From Paratrimastix pyriformis (taxonomy: Eukaryota > Preaxostyla > Paratrimastigidae), in contig JAPMOS010000214.1 of assembly GCA_027972325.1 (NCBI GenBank), forward strand, positions 1 through 49,528: DNA of 49,528 nucleotides. Reading direction: 5' to 3'. Below, in pieces: positions 39,976 through 48,989 of the stretch. Made by a program: the position numbers and the translations under genes. Position 1 is the stretch's first letter, and each line of letters starts with the position of its first letter. Below the pieces are notes generated by a model. That model had not been told where the DNA came from, ran no database searches, and saw only the letters and a list, made by a program, of their open reading frames with translations.

Positions 39976-40969
39976 ATGTCTGACAGTGTATCTGAATCTG
40001 ATGAGGATTTACAGTCTTTTGTCTCTTCATCGAGTGAAATATCTATACCTTATGGAGATGATGAAAATAGTGAAGATTCTCAAAGTGTCAATGATGATGC
40101 CTCAGTTGAATCAAATACTGATACTGAGGAGTCTGATGATGACTCAAAAGATGAGTCTAAAGAAAAATCGTCGGATGAACTGATTGATAATATGGACTTC
40201 CTTCTTCGTAAAGACCAACTACACAATGAAATACCTGATGGTAAAATTGTGTTTAAGACAAAGGAACAAGTCGAAACTGAACAAAACTCATGCAACAGGC
40301 TGTAGAAGAATTCGAACAACAACAGGAACAAGCAAAACAAGCACTCAAAGCACGTCCAAGAGCACCTCGTGCAATTCATTTCCCTAAGCCTCCAAAGAAA
40401 CCTAAGAAGGCAAAGATTTCACTCAAACGTGAAAACGACATCAATGAGCTGCTCGTACTGACTAATCAACTCGGTATGGACCAAGAAAAATACAATGTGG
40501 CATTCTTCGCCGCAATGTCTGATGATGAACTGATGCAATTCAAAATTGACCTCTTTAAAGTTGTTGATGCAAAATGGATGAATCCTTTCACAGTAGCAAA
40601 CATGTAACTGAAATGCTGCTTAAGACTGCTGATATAACTGAAAAGATAATGCCTAAATACCTTCATGGTTATCGTGACTCATTGGAATGTTCTCAAGAGG
40701 AGATTCAAAAATGCCTCGATGAAATGATTAAGAATGGTGATATGGAAGGCTTATTAAAGTCTAAGATGATGCAACCTAAGTATCAATTGATGATGATTCT
40801 CGGTGGAAACTTACTCGGACAAGTCAGTTCTAATATGAAAGCCGCTAAGTCTGTTGTCGTTAAAGCAAAAGAAACCCTCGACACTGTCCAAAAAACTCAC
40901 CCGTGTCGCAAACTGTATTACCACGTTCGGCTACATCGGAATCGGATGTCTTCTTCTAATCACAACTAA
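39976..40969 (+). pseudogene. Acidic, coiled-coil viral protein
   Basis: Begins MSDSVSESDEDLQSFVSSSS, a Ser/Asp/Glu-rich region of about 80 residues. A Gln/Lys coiled-coil stretch (EQQQEQAKQALKARPRAPRA) and basic patch (PKPPKKPKKAKISLK) follow. Then come helical segments (ENDINELLVLTNQLGMDQEK, SDDELMQFKIDLFKV) and a conserved-looking C-terminal part (MQPKYQLMMILGGNLLGQVS). It resembles uncharacterised nucleocytovirus structural proteins with a disordered acidic start; function unknown. Fossil with a few breaks. Confidence 0.55.
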
Positions 40970-41015
40970 GTATGTCTTCTTCTCCTAATTCTTATTTGTC
41001 CTTAATTTTTTATCC

Positions 41016-41438
41016 ATGAATAGTATTGAATCATTCATGGCTTCTGACACTAAATCTGCAATCGACCTAAAAGACATCACCATCAAATCAATCAGTGGTG
41101 TCTCATTGTATTGGCTTATCACTAAAACTCTGTCACTGCGGAGTGATTATGCTGACTATCTAAATGTCGGGCTGGCTGGAGCTGGTGGACTTACAATTGT
41201 GGCTCCTATTCTACAAAATCTCCTCGATGGAAGAGACCTGATGGCTGGATTATCATTCGACTCAACCATGCTAAAGAATGCTCTCGTTGATGGTGGCATG
41301 TCAATGGCTGTGTATCTGGCTCTTCGTTTTGCATTCGGTTCAAAACTTGATGTGAGTCTGCTCAATCGTTATGTAGGTGTAATTTGCTCTGTAATTGGCG
41401 GTGACATGATTCGTCCTTACATCCTCTCTAAGCTATAA
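41016..41438 (+). CDS. Small membrane protein
   Basis: 140 codons starting MNSIESFMASDTKSAIDLKD. Hydrophobic segments at about residues 25-45 (ISGVSLYWLITKTL), 50-70 (YLNVGLAGAGGLTIVAPIL), 90-110 (MSMAVYLALRFAFG) and 120-140 (GVICSVIGGDMIRPYIL) suggest three or four membrane passes. No family recognised. It lies between the acidic protein and the fibre gene, all in one direction, so a virion-membrane role is plausible. The frame looks whole. Confidence 0.6.
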   Translation: MNSIESFMASDTKSAIDLKDITIKSISGVSLYWLITKTLSLRSDYADYLNVGLAGAGGLTIVAPILQNLLDGRDLMAGLSFDSTMLKNALVDGGMSMAVYLALRFAFGSKLDVSLLNRYVGVICSVIGGDMIRPYILSKL

Positions 41439-41502
41439 ACTTATCATCAATCAACACCTTAATCTTTTCATGTTTTTGTATTTTTCTATTGCGGTTATAT
41501 AG

Positions 41503-44500
41503 ATGGAACCACAAAAGAAAGTCATCTTTACTGATAGAATCTCTCTCGCTAACACTTTTGGTTACGATAGGGTAGCTGTCGAAACTCAGAATGAAAATCC
41601 TCTCGAACTTAGATGTGATGCTGTTCTAAAGAAGGATGTGACTATTGATGGAGAAACTGTGTTAGGAAACAATCTTACAATCAATGGTGGAACTCATACA
41701 GTCAATGGTGAAACTACATTTAATGGACTCGTCAAATTCAATAGTGATGTCATTTTGCCTTCTGCTCCTATTCCTGACATGTCAATTGGACAACTGTCTA
41801 ATGTGGATGTGTCAACTGGACTTGTCGATAAACAAATACTGCTTTATGATGCTACTTCTCAATGCTGGAAGAATTCTGCTGCAAATGAATCAACCACTGC
41901 TAAATACAACACCATCACAGAAATGACTGCCGGTAATGGCACTTCAGTTAATAATGTACTTCTGGCTTCTGGAAAAATCACCGCAACTAATGCACAAATC
42001 ACCTCTTTGACCGCCGCTGGATTGGTTCATTGTGATGCCTCTGGAAATATGTCATCATCAACTTTGATCAATTCAGATATTACTGATGGCACAATTAATG
42101 ATGCTAAACTTAACACTATTAGCACCGCTGGAAAAATAGCTAACTCTGCTACAACTGCTACTGACGTAAGTACTGCTTCCACTATTGTTCTTCGAAATGC
42201 AAGTGGTGACACTAAAGTAAACAATCTCTCTGCAAACACTGTATTGGCAAACTCTGTCAAATCAGTCACATCTGGAAACTTAGACATCCAATCAAATGGT
42301 AACGTGAACATTGATATCGATAACGACAACAATGAAACGAGCAAAACCTTCAATGTGACTACAAATAATGGCGCCTCTACTTTATTCCAAGTGAATGATG
42401 CTGGAAAAATAATCATTCCTACAATGGCTTCTGCTAATATAGTTCATTCTACTGCAACTGGTGAATTGGCTGTCTCTAAAATAGTATCAACTGATATCGT
42501 TGATGGAGCTGTGACTGATGCAAAAATCGCCTCTTTATCTATTCCTAATGCTCCTTCAACAATTGTGCAACGTGATGCTAATAGCAAAATATACTGTGCT
42601 ACTGTTGTGGCTGATAAAGTGGCTCCAACTGGCGCAACATTAAGTGTTCCCGCTGCTATCTCATGCAATTCTATCACTTCTGGTGCTGTTACATGCACAG
42701 GAACTCTTAAGACTGCAATCAATGATGCTCAAATCCTCGGCACTGACTCATCTGGTAATGTCGTATCTGGTGCCTTTCCTCTCGCATTGACTGCTAACTC
42801 AATCACTACAAGCGGTGGCAACTTAATCATAAATAATCCAATAGCTGTCGACAACATAATTCCTCTTAATACTTCTCTCAAAATTGGTAACTTCACTGTG
42901 AATTCAACTGATACCACATTCGAAAATGCTGATAACACTACGTTCACAATCAAGTCAAAAGGCAACATCAAATACAATAGCGATTACAATGCTAATGACA
43001 CTTCTCCAAATCATACATTCACTATTGGTGCTACTGATATGCTTTCCATATATTCAAATAAACTTAAGACTGCATTTCCATTTGAATGTCCATTTATCGG
43101 CTCTAATACCGGTTCCCTCAAAATATCAATGTATCCTTTTGGTAACACCAACTGGGGCATTTATCAGTCAAGCTCTGGTGCAAATGCTGACTTCTCTGGA
43201 ACCGGTGCGGCATGTGCCGGGTATGATATGAACAACGCAATTCGATTCCGTGTTTATGACAGTAATTCTACCGGATTAATCTTCGAAAACTCAAACAATG
43301 TATGCAACTTCTCGGCAAATTCTAATACTGGTACCTTCTGGACTCGTGGACTGCTCACTGCTGGTGGTAATTTGGCAAGTCCAAAAATTAGCTCGGTGGC
43401 ATCTTCTGCAAATCTCGGACTTAAAATTGGATTCAATGGAACTGTTGATAACGCCTGGGGTGCCTATATGTCTGCAACCACTTCATTTGACGGAACTACT
43501 GCATGTGTCGGATACGATTTCTCAGGACAAGCACTTCGACTTAGGGCTTATAACAATGCTAACTGTGGTATACTATTCGAAAACAGTGACAATGTGACTA
43601 ACTTCTCTGTCAATTCAAACTCTGGCGCATTATTTGTACGGGGTATGGCTTCATTTCCTGGTGGCATTCGTCTTCCACAAAATGTGAACGGTTATCTCGT
43701 TAGTGACCTAAATGGATTCATCACGACTACAAGTAGCATTTGGCGTGCTGAAAATATCGCTGGAAAAAGTAACACTGTCGCTTCTATCACCTCAACTGGA
43801 AATAAAATCAACATCTCTGGTGATACTGACTCTGCTTTTTATACGGCTAACAACTCGAATTATGGCGTATCAATTTCTTCTGGTAGCGTGAACTGTATGA
43901 ACTTTGGAGAAACTCGTATTACTTCACCTCTCATTCGTTCTACCACTCAATCAACTGGTGATTCTCTGCAAGTGTACATCGATTCCAATGGAAAAATGCA
44001 TGTTCCTTCCTCATCTATTCGGTACAAATCAAATGTTGTCGATATGGAAGACACTTCTTACATCTACAATCTTCGTCCTGTCAATTTTATCTTTAAAGAT
44101 GACCCTAAAAGCACTAAGTGTTATGGACTTATCGCTGAAGAATGCGCTCCTGTATGTCCTGATCTGGTATATTATAAAGATAACATTGTCGAAGGTATTA
44201 GGCAAGACAGACTACCATTTATGCTGCTCAATGAATTAAAACGTCTCAAAGTACAATGTGATTCAATCACTGCTGAAAATAGCGCTGTTACTGCTCGATG
44301 TGATTCATTAACAATTGAAAACGCTTCACTAAAAGCACAAATAGAAACATTGAAAACTGCTGTAGCGGAAATCAGACAGATGATTTCTGTTACTTTCGAA
44401 ACGACTCAACCTTCATCAATTGACAATGGTAAGATGGCATTTTATGTCGCTGATGACTCAACTCTGAAGGCAACATGGAAGATAAACAATGTACGACAAG

Positions 44501-44514
44501 CTACCAACATTTAA
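41503..44514 (+). CDS. Fibre-like protein with S74 intramolecular chaperone end
   Basis: 1003 codons, starting MEPQKKVIFTDRISLANTFG. The first ~500 residues are Asn/Thr/Ser/Gly-rich with repeated short beta units (VTIDGETVLGNNLTINGG), like trimeric phage fibres. Two related ~85-residue repeats follow at about 43105-43370 and 43412-43665 (NWGIYQSS.../AWGAYMSA..., GLIFENSNNV/GILFENSDNV). Residues ~845-930 form the endosialidase-chaperone (peptidase S74) domain: SSIRYKSNV, YNLRPVNFIFKDD, YGLIAEECAP. A coiled coil closes the protein. In phages this domain helps trimerise the fibre, then cuts itself off. A host-attachment role is inferred. The open frame looks whole. Confidence 0.8.
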   Translation: MEPQKKVIFTDRISLANTFGYDRVAVETQNENPLELRCDAVLKKDVTIDGETVLGNNLTINGGTHTVNGETTFNGLVKFNSDVILPSAPIPDMSIGQLSNVDVSTGLVDKQILLYDATSQCWKNSAANESTTAKYNTITEMTAGNGTSVNNVLLASGKITATNAQITSLTAAGLVHCDASGNMSSSTLINSDITDGTINDAKLNTISTAGKIANSATTATDVSTASTIVLRNASGDTKVNNLSANTVLANSVKSVTSGNLDIQSNGNVNIDIDNDNNETSKTFNVTTNNGASTLFQVNDAGKIIIPTMASANIVHSTATGELAVSKIVSTDIVDGAVTDAKIASLSIPNAPSTIVQRDANSKIYCATVVADKVAPTGATLSVPAAISCNSITSGAVTCTGTLKTAINDAQILGTDSSGNVVSGAFPLALTANSITTSGGNLIINNPIAVDNIIPLNTSLKIGNFTVNSTDTTFENADNTTFTIKSKGNIKYNSDYNANDTSPNHTFTIGATDMLSIYSNKLKTAFPFECPFIGSNTGSLKISMYPFGNTNWGIYQSSSGANADFSGTGAACAGYDMNNAIRFRVYDSNSTGLIFENSNNVCNFSANSNTGTFWTRGLLTAGGNLASPKISSVASSANLGLKIGFNGTVDNAWGAYMSATTSFDGTTACVGYDFSGQALRLRAYNNANCGILFENSDNVTNFSVNSNSGALFVRGMASFPGGIRLPQNVNGYLVSDLNGFITTTSSIWRAENIAGKSNTVASITSTGNKINISGDTDSAFYTANNSNYGVSISSGSVNCMNFGETRITSPLIRSTTQSTGDSLQVYIDSNGKMHVPSSSIRYKSNVVDMEDTSYIYNLRPVNFIFKDDPKSTKCYGLIAEECAPVCPDLVYYKDNIVEGIRQDRLPFMLLNELKRLKVQCDSITAENSAVTARCDSLTIENASLKAQIETLKTAVAEIRQMISVTFETTQPSSIDNGKMAFYVADDSTLKATWKINNVRQATNI

Positions 44515-45185
44515 GCAAAAAGAGACTTTGAATTGTCTGCTTTCTTCTTCCCTTCTTTCACTATAAGTAGCTGTTTGCATGAGGCTGAGATTCCATAATG
44601 CTGCTTATCATCAACCCATACTTTAAGTTGGACTATCATTTTAACTGTGCTACCTGGATTGACGGCTTTTCGTAAATCTTCGTTTGTTTGTATTGTTGTG
44701 TCCTGTTTTACCTCACCATCTTCATCTTTTCGGAAGACACTCGGATACAGTGTATCTGCATATCCAACTGCTACTTTATAGTAGCTCGGAAACTTGTCAT
44801 TATCACTCGTCTTTGCAAATGATTTGTATTCAAATTCATCTGGTTTGCCTTCTTCAAAAGTACCATTCACAATGCTTTCCACATTGTTTTGACAGTACTT
44901 CTCGAGCTTGTCTATCATCTTCTTAAAGTCATCGCCTACATTCTCGACTGGTAACCTGATGGTTTTAGTGTTCTCGTAAAAGTTCACTCCATAAGGTCCT
45001 AAGTCGATTTGTGGCGTCTGAACTAAGAGGTTACTACCATTATGTTCAATGTGACACATCTTCATTGTCTTCTCTTGCTTCCTGGACGATTCAGATAAGG
45101 CTTCAATTGACAGCTTCTTAACTGTGAAATCGTTCGGAATGATCACAACTGGCATATCAGACTCAACAGATTGCTTGCTTGACAT
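44511..45185 (-). CDS. Conserved 224-residue viral protein (right-hand copy)
   Basis: Same protein as 13827-14501 and 24947-25621, converging on the fibre gene with a 4-base overlap of the two ends. Here the full upstream region is present (45186-45260, AT-rich, with tatagttagtatataataa on the minus strand) because no DIRS follows. Beta-rich and Lys-rich at the C-terminus; possibly a nucleic-acid-binding protein, not firmly recognised. The frame looks whole. Confidence 0.55.
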   Translation of the reverse strand: MSSKQSVESDMPVVIIPNDFTVKKLSIEALSESSRKQEKTMKMCHIEHNGSNLLVQTPQIDLGPYGVNFYENTKTIRLPVENVGDDFKKMIDKLEKYCQNNVESIVNGTFEEGKPDEFEYKSFAKTSDNDKFPSYYKVAVGYADTLYPSVFRKDEDGEVKQDTTIQTNEDLRKAVNPGSTVKMIVQLKVWVDDKQHYGISASCKQLLIVKEGKKKADNSKSLFA

Positions 45186-45225
45186 TAGTGGTTATTATAT
45201 ACTAACTATAGATAATAATTTTTCT

Positions 45226-45770
45226 TAAAATACCTTTACTGATTCAGTGATTATAATGAGTGCGCATTCTGATGAGATATTCCTCATTATATCATCAGTT
45301 GCTCATTGAATTATCATCTTAAAACACTCAGAGCTCAAATGATGAAACGCTGTTTTTTATCTCTTTGAAATAGAAGGTAAATCTGATTGATTTCTCTTTC
45401 AATTCATGTCAAAGCTGAGTAAATTTTCGCTTTAAAGGGCTCGGTGCTGAAATCAAATTTCATATTGTTTTATCATTTTGTCATACTTTTCCATTTTCTT
45501 AGAATCAATTATTTGAGCTGATTCAATCAAAAAAGAAATGCATTTCATTTCACTTAAGATTGATGCATTATTTAATGATCACTTTTGAAAAGCACTTTTG
45601 TCACAATTTTATTTTGAATGAAGAGATAAGCTGTTTCTGATTGAATTCTCTTTCGTTTGATGCTTAAGATGATTGAATTGTTTGATTTGACAAAATGGCA
45701 AAATAATTTCTGGGACAAAAAATGGAAAAAAATTGAAAATGCATGGAGAATTCGCTTTTTGCCTCTAATT
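45226..45770. other. AT-rich non-coding region inside the right terminal repeat
   Basis: About 550 AT-rich bases without a convincing gene. Degenerate dyads occur (gatgagatattcctcattatatcatc near 45270). No equivalent remains beside the DIRS-B copies. It could hold a replication or packaging signal; nothing specific is seen. Confidence 0.5.
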
Positions 45771-46090
45771 TCGTTTGTAGCTCGAATGAATTGATGCTTA
45801 AATCATTCCAAGCGGATTAAAATAAAATGCTCGTTTTACTTAAAAACATTGAGAAAAAGATTTTGCTCTGAAGAAATCGATTTTTTTGCCTCAAATAACG
45901 TTTGTAGCTCGAGAAAATTAATGCTTAAATCATTCAAAGCTGATAAAATTAAATGCTCCTTTTCAATTAAATATAATGAGAAAAAAAGATTTTGTTCTGA
46001 AGAAATCGATTTTTGCCTCAAATAACAACGCAAGCGTGAAAAATTGTGTGTGAAAATCGATTGTCTCAGAACTCTCCTTTTATAACTACT
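45771..46090 (-). repeat. Viral right terminal inverted repeat with ~126-base tandem units
   Basis: Tandem units about 126-127 bases apart, marked by cgtttgtagctcg (45772 and 45899) and gcctcaaataac (45888 and 46014). The outer tip ccttttataactact (46076-46090) is the exact inverse of 9856-9870. The outer ~245 bases pair with 9856-10083; the innermost unit is more diverged. Confidence 0.8.
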
Positions 46091-47960
46091 GGCGGAGGCA
46101 TCATGCGTTCCCAATCAATGCTGAGGAACTGTGCTGAATCAGGGGACCTTCACTCATGGCCTCCAGGGCGAGTGAGTCTGTCCCCGATGGGGCGCGAGTC
46201 CCGTGCCTCCGGGTCTCCCACGACGGGGGCTGTGTAGTAGTACTCCGGCTGTTGGGCGATGACCGGTGATACCAATTTTGAGCTCGCCCCAACTCGATGT
46301 GACGAGGGCGGGCGTCCCATGACGCTCATGCTTGCAATCGGCGCGCATGACGCACGAGCACATTGTCAATGAGAGAGTTCAAGCCGTGTGCCATGTCCAA
46401 AAAGGAAGATAACCGCATTCAGCGTAACCTGGTGGGTGCCTGGGGGAAGCTCCCGCCCCGCGACTTGCCACCTGGTAATGAGCCTGAACTGTCAACGGAT
46501 GTGGAGCTGAAAAAATGTTGTCGGACCGTGGCCCAGGTGCTGACTTGCAGAGGCTCCTCTCCACAGTATCTGAGTGGTCTGTCACCAAGACCACGCGTCC
46601 CAGTCCGAGCAAGCAAGTCCCGCGCGCCTTGAGCAACCCATCACGCAGTTCAAACCCGGATGGGAACCCGGCGGGTTGTGCCAGAGCGATCGGAAGAGAA
46701 GCCTTCCGAGTCTGTGAGGGTGGTCAACGTGTTCTCCTCAGACTCGAGTGCGCGTTGTCCCGCGAAAGTGACCAATATATCCGGGCCAAGGGAATGCGCC
46801 ACCCGGAAGATCATCCAGAGTTTCATTCTCCTTCAGAGGCGTAATGCCCGAGAGGCGCAATGACCGAGAGATGCAATGCAGAGCCAGGTGCAGTGCCAGA
46901 GAGGCGCAATGCCCGAGGTGCGGAACTTCCCCACCCCCTGGTCAGTCACACGCCGAAGGGTGGTGCGCGCTGCCCGCGGCGCGGTGCGTCATGTCCGCGG
47001 TGCGTCATGCCCGCGGTGCGTCATGCCCGCGGTGCGCCATGTCCGCGGTGCGCCATGCCCGACGGACCCCTGGCAAATCCGTGTGGGTCCGGGGCGCGCG
47101 TTTCGGGCTGAACACAGTGACCGAAGGCAAAAACTGAGTGGTGAGTGGCGATGCCCCGCCTCTTGTGCAGACCACGTCCGAGTTCCACCGTGGTTCAAAA
47201 ATGTACCCCTTGCGAGAATTTCCAGTTGAATGACCTGAAGGCGAACCGACGGTACTTTGTCGTCCGCTCATGGCCGATGAGTGCCCAAGGTGCGCCCGAA
47301 CGGGTGCGGGAGAACTTCGAGCAAACTTCTTCAAGTGGCCCGGCCGTTTATTGAGGGCCCTCGAACCCGACTCGCAGGAGTTTTCTTTCAGTCATCTTCA
47401 AGCCGAGAGCATTCCAGAATGAGCGAGACCCAAGACCCAGACTTTGCAAAATAGTCCGCCGAAAAAGAGGGGACCCGCATGTTTTCCAAGAAAAAAGGGG
47501 GGAGTTGGGCGAAAGAAGCGGAACTAAAGAAGAATGAGCATTTCGAGCGTCCGAGAATGAGTGCAGTGCTTGGCAAACCCGCTTTGAAAGACCGCACTAA
47601 AATAACAGTGTCCAGCTCACACAAGACGAAGCGTTTGGTTGAAAGGGTGAAGGACTGCCAGAGAATGAGACTCAAAATGAGGTCCAAATGAGGGGCGAAC
47701 GCAAATCCAAACAGACTTGCGCTACGCCAGAACGTGTCGTCTTTGTGTTAAACCAATCAAAGACCTCAAAGAGACGCCTCATCGGAGCCCTCGCAATGAG
47801 TATTTCTCGCATGCAGCGCTGGAGTGAAGCGCCCGTGAAAACGAGCAGCCGTTCGAAGAAATCGAATACAAAACTGCAGCCACAGTACTGCATTTCACCA
47901 GACGTGTCCTCGGGTGTGAAATGAGGACCCAAGTTCAAACCAGCACGTTCAAAGCTGCAA
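46091..47960. other. Probable host flank, no assignable gene
   Basis: GC-richer DNA beyond the viral terminal repeat. Several short open frames exist on both strands, none with a recognisable domain or consistent coding character. Apart from the minisatellite at 46981-47060 and short gaggcgcaatg repeats near 46850-46915 I see nothing definite. Confidence 0.5.
46981..47060 (+). repeat. 16-bp minisatellite
   Basis: Five tandem 16-base units of GCGGTGCGTCATGCCC and close variants (GTCC or GCCATG changes), with no spacers. The unit differs from CRISPR repeats, which need spacers. Confidence 0.9.
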
Positions 47961-47968
47961 GCAGTCTG

Positions 47969-47977
47969 TATAAAAAA
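47969..47977 (+). promoter_or_regulatory. Possible TATA box
   Basis: TATAAAAAA in a GC-richer setting, followed ~20-40 bases later by a T/C-rich stretch with ATG codons (47983, 48000). It could be the core promoter of a host gene running rightward. Weak evidence. Confidence 0.3.
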
Positions 47978-48214
47978 CGGTAATGTTTGTTCTTTCTTCG
48001 TGCTGGTTTTTGTTTGTTTTCGTTCATTTGAGAACAAGGAACAGAGTTTTTCACGTCTGTCTCTTCTGGAAGAGCAAATACCAGGGATCAACACAGACCC
48101 GAGAGGGGTGGTGGGAGGCCAGGGCCTCCGATCATTCTCCAATCACCTCACAAGACCCAGCGGGTCACAAGTCCGTTTCAGCCGGCAAACGACGAAAAAG
48201 CACGAGGATAATAA

Positions 48215-48487
48215 CTACGGGGGGGACCCCGAAGAAACCCCGAGTGCCAACCGATACATGAGCGGGAGGTCGCGAATACAGAGTTTGCAGAAGTGGCGCG
48301 GAAGCGAGTGCGCGTGAGCCAAAGGGCACCGCCCACCGTTCCCAAGAAGAGCGCAGATCTTTTCCAGAGCTCGTTGAAGCTTGAAAGCGACATTGTCAAA
48401 ACAGATGAGGTCGATCATTCAAACCCCGCTCCTGTGGACAATGATGATGCAGTTTTCTTTGACTTCAGAGTTCCCAATAAGCTATGA
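48215..48487 (+). CDS. Possible host gene exon
   Basis: An open stretch ending at TGA with plausible coding character, including REVANTEFAEVARKRVRVSQ, then PKKSADLFQSSLKLESDIVK, an acidic segment, and FFDFRVPNKL. Basic then acidic, no known domain. A T-rich leader and possible TATA box lie upstream. No clear start codon is in frame, so an upstream exon would be needed. Function not recognised. Confidence 0.25.
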   Translation, partial: LRGGPRRNPECQPIHEREVANTEFAEVARKRVRVSQRAPPTVPKKSADLFQSSLKLESDIVKTDEVDHSNPAPVDNDDAVFFDFRVPNKL

Positions 48488-48650
48488 AAAATGAGTCCGA
48501 GAGGACCGAGAAAATGGAGAACTCCGATAAAGGATTGCGTTGCGATTTGCTTAGTGCGCAAAAGGACGAGTCGACTGCCGGCACTGACATGACATGTCAA
48601 ATTCTTTTGATAAAATTTTTGGATGTCAGTGCCGTTTTGCGTGCTTGCTG

Positions 48651-48738
48651 TGCAAGTGTTCACTCTTCTTGGTTTGGGTTTGTTTGGGGCTATCCCACGA
48701 AGGCTGTCCCTCGTCTCTCGAACTCGTGAAGGAGAATC
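48651..48738 (+). repeat. Direct repeat, right copy
   Basis: Same sequence as 1-92 (gtgcaagtgttcactcttct... to cgtgaaggagaat). Here it continues into ccgtcgg-rich DNA; at the window start it continues into the viral fragment. Confidence 0.8.
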
Positions 48739-48740
48739 TG

Positions 48741-48810
48741 CCGTCGGAGCAGCCGTCGGTGCTGTCGTCGTCGGAAAACCGACGGGCTGCCGTCGGACCT
48801 GCCGTCAGAA
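48741..48810. repeat. CCGTCGG-rich stretch with hairpin
   Basis: GCCGTCGG or close forms occur about five times in 70 bases, including the dyad CGTCGG-AAAA-CCGACG at 48769-48784. Such clustered short motifs can be subterminal repeats of a DNA transposon or a protein-binding array. No transposase is seen nearby. Confidence 0.4.
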
Positions 48811-48989
48811 CCAGAGTTGACTTGTGGGAGCCGGAGCACAAGGCGGAGGAAGACGAGCAGGTTGCGACGAGACAGCGCAGGGCTCTTGTCGGCGGTTGTT
48901 GGCCAGAGAAACCTCCCGATGTCTTCAACGGGGAATGGACAGCTTGCGGGGTGCCGGGTAAGGCCACCTGCATAGGGCGCGAGTGAGTT

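Larger units (their letters stand above)
9856..46090. mobile_element. Composite virus-like element between inverted terminal repeats
   Basis: Region bounded by terminal inverted repeats (9856-10083 and 45771-46090). Unique viral parts, from left: capsid (minus), packaging ATPase (minus), acidic protein (plus), small membrane protein (plus), fibre/S74 protein (plus), small conserved gene (minus). The locus has grown to 36 kb by a 1.46 kb insertion, DIRS insertions and a tandem duplication. Counting each viral part once suggests a compact element of roughly 9 kb. No DNA polymerase B, protease or integrase is seen. Fossil, heavily rearranged, though several single genes remain open. Young by similarity of its copies. 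Confidence 0.7.

Noticed and set aside
9856-46090. Canonical Polinton/Maverick
   Set aside because: No PolB, retroviral-type integrase, adenovirus-type protease or typical minor capsid protein seen; only the capsid and ATPase resemble that group.
46981-47060. CRISPR-like array
   Set aside because: 16-base units directly abutting, no spacers, eukaryotic setting.
47672-48142. 156-codon minus-strand open frame
   Set aside because: No recognisable domain, and it overlaps the better rightward candidate with a TATA-like box; kept only as a chance frame.
48594-48986. 130-codon plus-strand frame with a Cys-rich start
   Set aside because: Crosses the direct repeat and the CCGTCGG array; the Cys spacing fits no known finger, and the repeat copy at the window start does not keep the frame.
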